DNA of 7,870 bases, from contig JASLRP010000156.1 of NCBI GenBank assembly GCA_030743915.1, positions 1-7,870 on the forward strand, written 5' to 3'. Of the stretch, positions 1 to 5,808 are shown piece by piece (within the stretch, counting starts at the first letter, position 1; each line of letters starts with the position of its first letter). The notes beneath the pieces are model-generated. The model worked only from the letters and a program-made list of their open reading frames with translations. It was not told the origin of the DNA and made no database searches. A program made the position numbers and the translations under genes. Source of the stretch: SAR202 cluster bacterium (GTDB lineage: Bacteria; Chloroflexota; Dehalococcoidia; Lucifugimonadales; UBA1123).

Positions 1-471
1 CTCGGTTGGCTCCCCTCTTCAAGCATCATGTTGCCCGGTGAATCGATCTATAGCAGGCCATCAGTCATGGTGATGCCAATCCTCACCGTCACAGGCGCCC
101 TGTTCGCCTACATCCTGCGGATGGCGCGGACGAACGTCATCGAGGTCATGGAAAGCAACTACGTGCGCACGGCCGTACTCAAGGGCCTGCCAATGCGCAC
201 GGTGGTAATCCGACACGTTCTGCCGAACGCGATGCTTCCCACCATCACCGTCATCGCCAACAACGTTGGCTGGTTGTTCGGTGGACTCATCATCGTCGAA
301 AGCCTATTCGCTTTCCCCGGAGTGGGCAGTCTCCTCATCGCGGCGATCAAGACCCGCGATGTCCGGTTGCTACAGTCAACTGCGCTGATAATCGCTTCCG
401 TGTACGCCTTCAGCAACCTGGCCGCTGATCTGATGTACGGGCTCTTGAATCCCAGGATAAGGTTAGCCTGA
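1..471 (+). CDS. ABC transporter permease, DppB/OppB type (3' part)
   Basis: C-terminal ~156 residues of an inner-membrane permease of the dipeptide/oligopeptide/nickel importer family. The frame is open from base 1, so the gene begins upstream of the window and the ATG at 28 is internal. The visible part contains the cytoplasmic EAA loop that docks on the ATPase ('YVRTAVLKGLPMRTVVIRHV' followed by LPNA). It also has the family's typical end: hydrophobic helices around 'WLFGGLIIVESLFAFPGVG', then a last helix ending in 'YGLLNPRIRLA'. The TGA stop shares its A with the ATG of the next gene, which implies translational coupling within a permease-permease-ATPase operon. Substrate class cannot be told from the permease; peptides, opines and nickel are all possible for the family. 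Family assignment is firm, specificity unknown. Confidence 0.93.
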   Translation, partial: LGWLPSSSIMLPGESIYSRPSVMVMPILTVTGALFAYILRMARTNVIEVMESNYVRTAVLKGLPMRTVVIRHVLPNAMLPTITVIANNVGWLFGGLIIVESLFAFPGVGSLLIAAIKTRDVRLLQSTALIIASVYAFSNLAADLMYGLLNPRIRLA

Positions 472-1400
472 TGGCCATACAAGGAACGACTGACCAAGCT
501 GCTGTCGAGACGACATCCGGTCTGTTGGGCCGGATCACACGAATGACCCTTAGCGTGCTTTCGGTCATTCTACGGACCAACACTGGCCGCGTAGGGTTCG
601 CCATCGTAATGGTGCACCTCACGCTGGCGGTATTCGGCCCGTTGCTGACCCCGTACCCGCCGACAGAGTACCATCTGGCCGATCGCTTTGAAGGGCCTTC
701 CTGGGACTACTGGCTGGGGACGGATGAAAACGGCAGAGACGTGCTGAGCAGAGTCCTGGCTGGCGCGCGGTCCATAATTTGGATATCGGTGATCGGGACC
801 ATCCTCGGCGTTACCCTGGGCACCGTCGTAGGCGTGACCAGCGGGTATCTGGGCGGAAAGATCGACCAGTTCATCATGCGCATAGTGGACTGGTTCCTTG
901 CTTTCCCGTCATTGCTGCTGGCCCTGCTGATAATCAGCATGGGAGCCCAGCGTTTCCACATAAGCGAATCATGGCTGATCATATTCACCATCGGCATATC
1001 GTTCATGCCAAACAACAGCCGCGTCATACGAAGCGCGACGCTGGGAATCAAACCCCTGGAGTTCGTGCAGAGCGCCCGGCTGAGGGGCGAACCAACGTGG
1101 TACATCATGTTCCGGGAAGTGTTGCCCAACGTTCTGCCTGTGGTGGCGGTAGAGGCGACCATACGGTTGAGCTTCGCGCTGCTTCTCACGGCGGGTCTTG
1201 GGTTCCTGGGACTCGGCGTTCAGCCGCCGACGCCAGACTGGGGCCTGATGGTAAGCGAGAACAGCGACCATCTGGGAACCGTTCCCTACGCAGCGCTGGC
1301 CCCCGGCGCGGCGATGGCCTCGCTTGTAATAGGCATTAACCTGCTCTCCGATGGCATTCGTCAGGGACAGCAACTACCGTTAACGGAGGCAGACCAATGA
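471..1400 (+). CDS. ABC transporter permease, DppC/OppC type
   Basis: Second inner-membrane permease of the same importer, 309 aa, the usual length for the family. An N-terminal cytoplasmic stretch is followed by a first helix (about residues 41-60). Then comes the DppC hallmark 'WLGTDENGRDVLSR' (81-94) in the periplasmic segment. Further helices lie at roughly 103-125, 140-158, 168-180, 224-250 and 270-292. The EAA loop contacting the ATPase is at 197-223 ('EFVQSARLRGEPTWYIMFRE', then VLPNVLP). The start ATG overlaps the previous stop by one base, and its own stop overlaps the ATPase start (ATGA, 1397-1400). It should pair with the upstream permease to form the translocation pore. No periplasmic binding protein gene is visible, so it presumably lies upstream of the window. 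Confidence 0.95.
   Translation: MAIQGTTDQAAVETTSGLLGRITRMTLSVLSVILRTNTGRVGFAIVMVHLTLAVFGPLLTPYPPTEYHLADRFEGPSWDYWLGTDENGRDVLSRVLAGARSIIWISVIGTILGVTLGTVVGVTSGYLGGKIDQFIMRIVDWFLAFPSLLLALLIISMGAQRFHISESWLIIFTIGISFMPNNSRVIRSATLGIKPLEFVQSARLRGEPTWYIMFREVLPNVLPVVAVEATIRLSFALLLTAGLGFLGLGVQPPTPDWGLMVSENSDHLGTVPYAALAPGAAMASLVIGINLLSDGIRQGQQLPLTEADQ
1385..1389 (+). promoter_or_regulatory. Ribosome binding site for the fused ATPase gene
   Basis: A perfect GGAGG lies inside the end of the upstream permease gene, 7 nt before the ATG at 1397. It supports this start, which overlaps the permease stop by four bases. Confidence 0.75.
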
Positions 1401-3490
1401 ACGGTTCAACCGAGACGGAAGCGCCACTACTGGAAGTTGATGGCCTGGGGGTAACTTTCTACACCCCCAGAGGCACGTTTCGGGCCGTGCGTGACGCCTC
1501 ACTGGAGATCGCTCGGGGTGAGGTGGTCGGTCTGGTCGGCGAGTCGGGCTGTGGCAAGTCCACCGTTGCCTTCGCCATGATGGGGTACCTGCCCGGCACA
1601 GCGCGGGTTGACGGGACCATACGGGTCGAAGGCGCAAACATCGCCGAACTGTCGCAGTCTGAACTGCGTGACCTGCGCGGCAATCGTGTTGCGATGGTCT
1701 ATCAGGACCCTGCCACCGCTCTGAACCCCTCCATGCGCGTTGGGGCACAACTGGAAGAAGTCCTGCTGGAACATATGGATATCGACTCTCAGGGCGCTCG
1801 CCAGAGAACCGTGGAGTTATTCGAAAGCGTGGGACTCGCTGACCCAGAGCAGATCGGCAGACGCTATCCCCACGAACTGAGCGGCGGGATGCAGCAGCGC
1901 GTGGTCATCGCGATGGCCCTGGCCTGCGATCCGCACCTCCTGATCATGGACGAACCCACGACCGGACTGGACGTGACCACCGAGGCCACTATTCTTGACC
2001 TGGTTGTGGAGCTTAAAGACCGCGTCAATGCGGGCATCCTGTTCGTGAGCCACAACCTGGGCGTAATCGCCAGGGTTGCCGACCGCGTGGCGGTCATGTA
2101 CGCCGGCGAGGTCGTCGAGCAGGCGTCGGTCAGTGAGCTTTTCAAGAACCCACGACATCCATACACCGCCGGCCTGCTGTCCTGCGTGCCTCGGCCTCCT
2201 GGAGACGACGGGATAGAGCGCGAACTCAGCAGCATTCCAGGCTCGGTGCTAGACGCTCAGATCGAAGGAGGCGAGTCCTGCCTGTTTGCGGATCGCTGCC
2301 CCCTGGCGCAGGATGTTTGCACAGCCCAGGCTCCGCCAATGACCGATCTTGACGGTCACTTTGTGAAGTGTCTGTTCACCAGTGAAGTGCATTCCGGTAT
2401 CTGGGGTGAGGCCCAAGAGCGCCAGAAAGAATTGATTCCCGAAGAGCCTGTGCCGGTGCTCAATGCTAACGGCCTGCACAAGTTCTATGGCAACGAGCGC
2501 AAGAAATACGTGGTGTTCGGCCCCCCTGTTCAACAGCCGGTCCGCGCCCTCATTGACGTGGATATGAAAGTGGGAAACGGTCGCACGCTGGGCGTTGTCG
2601 GAGAGAGCGGATCTGGCAAAAGCACCGCGGCCAAAGCCATCGTAGGGCTGATCCCGAAAGATGGCGGCAAACTGGAACTGCGCGGCCAGAACCTGGAAGA
2701 TGGAGTCCAGCACAGGACCGAGGAACAGCGCGCCGCCATGCGCATGGTGTTCCAGAACCCCACAGCATCGCTGAACCCCAAACTGCCGATACGCCACTCC
2801 ATCATCAGGGCGCTGAGGAAGTTCGCGGGATTGGACCGCGACGAAAGCCGAGAGCGAGCCGAGGAGCTTCTTGAGGCAGTGGGTCTCGACCCATCCTACC
2901 TGGACAGGCCGCCCTCAGAGTTGAGTGGAGGCCAGCAACAGCGCGTGGCGCTGGCCGGCGCCTTTGCCGCCAGTCCTGATCTCATCGTGGCCGACGAGGC
3001 GGTTTCGTCGCTGGACGTCTCCGTTCAGGCCCAGGTGCTGAACTTGCTGGAAGAGCACCAGCGGGAGTATGGCAACTCCTATGTGTTCATTACCCACGAC
3101 CTGGGCGTGGTGCGTTACGTGTCCGACGACATCCTGGTGTTGTACGCCGGTCACGTGGCGGAGTACGGCCCTGCCGAGGCGGTGCTGGGCAGTCCGTCCC
3201 ACCCCTACACCGAGGCTTTGCTGTCCGCCGCGCCCATTCCCGACCCTGAAGCGACGCAAAATCAGATCCGTTTGGAAGGTTCAGTGCCCACATTGCGGAC
3301 TGCATTCCAGGGCTGCTTCTTCGCCGGTCGCTGCCCCAGGAAGATTGGTGACATCTGCGACACCTCGCAGCCGCCAGAGCAGGCGGGGCCGAATTCCGAG
3401 GGGCACATCATCAACTGTCACATTCCGGTGGATGAGTTGGCTGAGATTCAGCAACAGCCGGTCCAAAACGGAATAGCGGTCACACCCTAA
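1397..3490 (+). CDS. Fused DppD-DppF-type ABC transporter ATPase (two nucleotide-binding domains)
   Basis: A 697-aa protein carrying both ATPase modules that peptide importers usually encode as two genes. Module 1: Walker A GESGCGKST (48-56), Q-loop Gln103, signature LSGGMQQR (161-168), Walker B LLIMDEP (181-187) with catalytic Glu186, H-loop His219. Its oligopeptide-transporter C-terminal extension has Cys295, 301, 308 and 325. Module 2: Walker A GESGSGKST (402-410), Q-loop Gln453, signature LSGGQQQR (509-516), Walker B LIVADEA (529-535) with Glu534, H-loop His567, and a second extension with Cys640, 646, 654 and 674. In some DppD-type ATPases this four-cysteine cluster binds iron-sulfur. 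All ATP-binding motifs look intact in both halves, so two active sites are expected. The start overlaps the DppC-type permease stop. It should sit on the cytoplasmic face of the two permeases and power import. Such fusions are known (YliA/GsiA-like and many others). The family is certain, the transported substrate unknown. Confidence 0.95.
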   Translation: MNGSTETEAPLLEVDGLGVTFYTPRGTFRAVRDASLEIARGEVVGLVGESGCGKSTVAFAMMGYLPGTARVDGTIRVEGANIAELSQSELRDLRGNRVAMVYQDPATALNPSMRVGAQLEEVLLEHMDIDSQGARQRTVELFESVGLADPEQIGRRYPHELSGGMQQRVVIAMALACDPHLLIMDEPTTGLDVTTEATILDLVVELKDRVNAGILFVSHNLGVIARVADRVAVMYAGEVVEQASVSELFKNPRHPYTAGLLSCVPRPPGDDGIERELSSIPGSVLDAQIEGGESCLFADRCPLAQDVCTAQAPPMTDLDGHFVKCLFTSEVHSGIWGEAQERQKELIPEEPVPVLNANGLHKFYGNERKKYVVFGPPVQQPVRALIDVDMKVGNGRTLGVVGESGSGKSTAAKAIVGLIPKDGGKLELRGQNLEDGVQHRTEEQRAAMRMVFQNPTASLNPKLPIRHSIIRALRKFAGLDRDESRERAEELLEAVGLDPSYLDRPPSELSGGQQQRVALAGAFAASPDLIVADEAVSSLDVSVQAQVLNLLEEHQREYGNSYVFITHDLGVVRYVSDDILVLYAGHVAEYGPAEAVLGSPSHPYTEALLSAAPIPDPEATQNQIRLEGSVPTLRTAFQGCFFAGRCPRKIGDICDTSQPPEQAGPNSEGHIINCHIPVDELAEIQQQPVQNGIAVTP

Positions 3491-3493
3491 GGA
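3489..3493 (+). promoter_or_regulatory. Ribosome binding site overlapping the ATPase stop codon
   Basis: AAGGA overlaps the TAA stop of the ATPase gene (3488-3490) and ends 5 nt before the ATG at 3499. This arrangement supports translational coupling between the transporter and the methyltransferase, and hence one operon. Confidence 0.65.
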
Positions 3494-3498
3494 CCGTC

Positions 3499-4455
3499 AT
3501 GACGTCGCTGCAAGAACGCCTTGCCCGTGGTGACGTCGTGATTCTGGACGGCCCAACCTCGACCCAGCTTGAGCGCAAGGGCCTGTCCAATGCCACCGGC
3601 GCGTGGTCTGCTCTCGCGAATCTGGACCGCCCGGATATCGTCCGACAGGTACACGAGGAGTACATCGACGCCGGGGCAGATGTCATCACGACCAACACCT
3701 TCGCCACATCGCGGGTCACTCTGGAGACTGTCGGGCGCGGTGAACTCGTGCGTGAGATAAACCAGAGAGCAGTCGAGGCCGCCCTGATAGCCAGAGACCG
3801 TACGGCGAATGGCCGAGATGTAGCCATCGCCGGTTCCATCTCCCACTTCCCAGGCTGGGACCAAGACTCCCGGGGGAACTTTCTGAATAGGGCCCAGCCT
3901 TCGGAAGATCGCGCCAGGGCAAATTTCCAGGAGCAAGCCAAAATACTGGCCGAAGCCGGATGCGACCTTATTCTTCTGGAGATGATGCGGGATGTGAACG
4001 TCGCCGCTCTCGCTATTGAATCCGCAGTGCCCACTGGCCTTCCCGTCTGGGTGGGCTACACCTGCTGGATGGACGATGCAGACCTCGTTCGCATCGGCCA
4101 ACACCACGGATACGGAGACGGCCCCACCTTCGAGGAAGCCCTTCAAACAATCCTGCCCAAAGGTGGCTCGTTGATGGCGGTCATGCACACGGATGTGGAG
4201 CAGACGTCCTCGGCATTGAAAGCGCTGCAACGTTCGTGGAACGGCCCTCTGGGAGCCTATGCCCACTCCAGCGACATGGATCGTCCCGACTGGCAGTTCG
4301 ACGACATAATCTCGCCGCAGGACTATCTCGCCCACTCGATGGAATGGGTAGATATGGGAGTTCAGCTAATTGGCTCTTGCTGTGGCACAGGGCCGGATCA
4401 CATCAGGACGCTTAAGGATAACCTCCCTGATCGCATCGCGACGGGTGGCGTTTGA
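3499..4455 (+). CDS. Homocysteine S-methyltransferase family protein
   Basis: A 318-aa single-domain protein of the betaine/S-methylmethionine-homocysteine methyltransferase family (TIM barrel, cytoplasmic). Members move a methyl group from a sulfonium or quaternary ammonium donor, or a corrinoid partner, to a thiol held on zinc. Visible motifs: 'VILDGPTSTQLERKG' (14-28) at the position of the usual LDGGxGT strand, 'GADVITTNTF' (59-68), 'GCDLILLEMM' (154-163) with the conserved Glu161, and the C-terminal zinc motif 'IGSCCGTGPDHIRTLK' (291-306) with Cys294/Cys295. The third zinc ligand, normally a Cys in a G-V-N-C strand, appears to be His230 in 'MAVMHTD'. This may mark a distinct subfamily with another thiol acceptor or function. 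The gene follows the importer by 8 nt with a good ribosome binding site. Its last 97 coding bases are repeated exactly at 5694-5790. Family membership is strong; calling it a methionine-forming enzyme is not justified. Confidence 0.88.
   Translation: MTSLQERLARGDVVILDGPTSTQLERKGLSNATGAWSALANLDRPDIVRQVHEEYIDAGADVITTNTFATSRVTLETVGRGELVREINQRAVEAALIARDRTANGRDVAIAGSISHFPGWDQDSRGNFLNRAQPSEDRARANFQEQAKILAEAGCDLILLEMMRDVNVAALAIESAVPTGLPVWVGYTCWMDDADLVRIGQHHGYGDGPTFEEALQTILPKGGSLMAVMHTDVEQTSSALKALQRSWNGPLGAYAHSSDMDRPDWQFDDIISPQDYLAHSMEWVDMGVQLIGSCCGTGPDHIRTLKDNLPDRIATGGV
4355..4451 (+). repeat. 97-bp perfect direct repeat, left copy (3' end of the methyltransferase gene)
   Basis: Bases 4355-4451 recur without a mismatch at 5694-5790, offset 1339 bp. 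This copy encodes the C-terminal zinc motif and the end of the intact methyltransferase, stopping one base short of the last sense-codon base. Identity breaks at both edges: A against T just upstream, and T against C just downstream. Confidence 0.95.
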
Positions 4456-4570
4456 AAGCCGTTTAAGTGGCCCCAGAATTCCTACACAATGATTACAACC
4501 CAATCAGCGACCAGGCATAAATGTGAACACGGTTGGTGATTTTGGACGATCATCCGTTGAGATCGGAATC

Positions 4571-5602
4571 GTGAAACATTTGATGATTCTCTTGATGGGA
4601 ATTTTCGTTATCACAGCCTGTGCGTCTCAACTGGAAGATCGCGCGTCTGTCCCTCTGGCAACACTCTGGTACTTGGTATATGGGTATGATCCTGAAACAG
4701 GTGAGTGTAAAGGCGGCGGTGAATCCACAGCGTGGGCAAGGCCTCCTGAGAGAGTTATCGTTCCCGAATTCGGTTACTATTGTGCTGGCGATGAAGAATA
4801 CATTGATTACGCTCTCGGAAAGATGAAGGCAGCAGGCATAAGCACGGTTATCCTCTCTTGGAACGGCTGGGGCGACACCAATTTCGATGGCGAGAACGAT
4901 GCTATTGATTTCGCAGCAGTGGACCAGACGATCAACATCATATTTCAGCATCTTGGCGATGATATGAAGGCTGCCATTCTGATTGAGCCGTTCTTTCTCC
5001 ACAGAATGAATCCATCTGAGGTGTTACTGAAAGACAAACATGAGATGTTGAATCGAGTCTGGGCTCATTACGAGAACAATGAAAATAAAGTATTTCACTG
5101 GGATGGTAAGCCACTATTGGTGACGTGGTCTCCTGGTGAAGGTCGGTGGACATTGGGCGATCTTGAGGATGACCGATTCACATTTCGAGAATGGGGTGTC
5201 TTAGCTAATGGCGCTGACTGGGAGATGTCAGCGAATCGCGGTTTAGATGGCATGGAACTCGCTCAAGATGGAACTATCTGGGTGTTTCCGCGTTTTACGA
5301 ATACACTGATTCACGAGTTTATGGGGCTTGATCTTGAATCGATTGACATCGATGTGGACCTTCAGGATGGCTTCTACGACCGAGCCTGGGAGAAGGTTTA
5401 TAGGAACAGGGATTCAGTGAAGATGGTTGTCGTGTATGGCTGGAATCCTTGGGCGGAAATGTCGTCCATTGAGCCTGGAGTAGGCGGCATGTCCGCATAT
5501 GGCGACAGTCTTTTGCAGAAAACTCGTTGGTATTATGATCGCTTTCAGCGTGGTGAAATATATCGTCCGTTTGAGTTGCTGAACGATTCGAAGTCGAACT
5601 GA
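4571..5602 (+). CDS. Lipoprotein with GH99-like glycosidase fold signature
   Basis: Predicted 343-aa exported lipoprotein. The GTG at 4571 is chosen because it gives a compact signal peptide (MKHLMILLMGIFVITAC) with lipobox I-T-A-C and acylated Cys17. An in-frame GTG at 4523 would add 16 residues with no signal-like character. The ribosome binding site is weak for either start. The body resembles GH99-type endo-alpha-mannosidases/mannanases and related WbsX-like proteins: 'YYCAGDEEYIDYALGKMKAA' followed by GISTVILSWNGWGD (about 69-102), 'AILIEPF' (135-141), 'PLLVTWSPG' (181-189), and 'YGWNPWAEMSSIEP' (289-302), corresponding to the W-N-E-W-x-E-x-x-x-IEP active-site strand. In that motif the first Glu is Pro293, while the second (Glu296) is kept. 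It would act on a glycan at the cell surface, or bind one if inactive. Base composition is more AT-rich than its neighbours and it sits between direct repeats, so it is probably acquired. The family call is from motif memory only. Confidence 0.62.
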   Translation: MKHLMILLMGIFVITACASQLEDRASVPLATLWYLVYGYDPETGECKGGGESTAWARPPERVIVPEFGYYCAGDEEYIDYALGKMKAAGISTVILSWNGWGDTNFDGENDAIDFAAVDQTINIIFQHLGDDMKAAILIEPFFLHRMNPSEVLLKDKHEMLNRVWAHYENNENKVFHWDGKPLLVTWSPGEGRWTLGDLEDDRFTFREWGVLANGADWEMSANRGLDGMELAQDGTIWVFPRFTNTLIHEFMGLDLESIDIDVDLQDGFYDRAWEKVYRNRDSVKMVVVYGWNPWAEMSSIEPGVGGMSAYGDSLLQKTRWYYDRFQRGEIYRPFELLNDSKSN

Positions 5603-5645
5603 AGAAGGCAGAGGCAGTTCGAGGATATAATCTCGCCGGGAGACT

Positions 5646-5678
5646 ATGTGACTCATGTGACTCATGTGACTCATGTGA
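5646..5678 (+). repeat. 9-bp tandem repeat (ATGTGACTC), ~3.7 copies
   Basis: Three perfect ATGTGACTC units (5646-5672) plus a partial fourth lie inside the diverged methyltransferase fragment. In the methyltransferase frame each unit encodes Val-Thr-His. The intact gene has a single LAH at this place, so two 9-bp units account exactly for the 18-bp length difference between the copies. Replication slippage is the likely origin. Confidence 0.9.
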
Positions 5679-5693
5679 TGGAATGGGGAGGAT

Positions 5694-5790
5694 TGGGAGT
5701 TCAGCTAATTGGCTCTTGCTGTGGCACAGGGCCGGATCACATCAGGACGCTTAAGGATAACCTCCCTGATCGCATCGCGACGGGTGGCGT
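5694..5790 (+). repeat. 97-bp perfect direct repeat, right copy
   Basis: Identical to 4355-4451 and in the same orientation. It ends within the last sense codon (GTC here, GTT in the left copy). It is followed by a TAA stop, a run of A, and the ribosome binding site of the ADP-ribosylglycohydrolase gene. Confidence 0.95.
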
Positions 5791-5797
5791 CTAAAAA

Positions 5798-5802
5798 AAG
5801 GA
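5798..5802 (+). promoter_or_regulatory. Ribosome binding site for the ADP-ribosylglycohydrolase gene
   Basis: AAGGA after an A-run, 6 nt before the ATG at 5809. It lies immediately after the stop of the methyltransferase 3' fragment, which suggests this is the original gene-gene junction of the operon. Confidence 0.65.
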
Positions 5803-5808
5803 ACACGA

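Larger units (their letters stand above)
4452..5693 (+). other. Probable inserted cargo segment between direct repeats
   Basis: This ~1.24-kb stretch lies between the two 97-bp direct repeats. It holds the lipoprotein gene and the diverged part of the second methyltransferase 3' end. By eye its GC content in sampled lines is about 37-55 %, against up to ~73 % in the upstream ATPase gene. Removing it together with one repeat copy would place the methyltransferase stop about 14 nt before the ADP-ribosylglycohydrolase start, matching the tight spacing elsewhere. That makes insertion, or single-crossover integration of foreign DNA, the simplest reading. No integrase, transposase or convincing terminal inverted repeats are visible, so the mechanism is open. 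Confidence 0.5.
5613..5794 (+). pseudogene. Diverged 3' fragment of a homocysteine methyltransferase gene
   Basis: Reading from the codon at 5615 gives QFEDIISPGDY, then VTH three times, then VMEWGGLGVQL and the intact C-terminal zinc motif, ending ATGGV and a TAA at 5792-5794. It aligns with residues ~266-318 of the complete upstream gene. The first ~80 bp are diverged, with Q to G, LAHS to the VTH repeats, and VDM to GGL changes, plus 18 extra bases. The last 97 bp are identical. The first ~265 codons of the family are missing, so it cannot be an enzyme alone. The fragment is in the same frame as the lipoprotein gene, separated only by that gene's TGA (5600-5602). An internal ATG at 5678 could start a 38-aa peptide, but no strong ribosome binding site supports it. 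Confidence 0.8.

Noticed and set aside
28..471. ATG at 28 as a true start of the first permease
   Set aside because: The same frame is open to base 1, and the encoded part corresponds to only the C-terminal half of a DppB-type permease, so the ATG is internal to a longer gene.
3487..4335. Long minus-strand open frame (282 codons) opposite the methyltransferase gene
   Set aside because: The + strand frame has clear family motifs and a ribosome binding site. The antisense frame is a by-product of GC-rich codon usage and shows no recognisable domain.
4456..4570. Promoter or terminator in the gap before the lipoprotein gene
   Set aside because: A TTGAAA at 4452-4457 could be a -35 box, but no acceptable -10 box lies at the right spacing. 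No hairpin with a T-run is visible.
4452..5612. Insertion sequence or integron cassette
   Set aside because: No transposase or integrase, no clear terminal inverted repeats and no attC-like structure could be seen. The flanking repeats are much longer than IS target duplications.
5414..5674. Minus-strand frame beginning with repeated Met-Ser-His
   Set aside because: It is the antisense reading of the 9-bp tandem repeat and of the lipoprotein 3' end, with no ribosome binding site or family resemblance.
5646..5678. Short repeats as a possible CRISPR array or eukaryote-type TGACTCA factor sites
   Set aside because: The units are contiguous 9-mers with no spacers and lie in a coding remnant. 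The TGACTCA core arises simply from the repeat unit and has no bacterial regulatory meaning that I know of.
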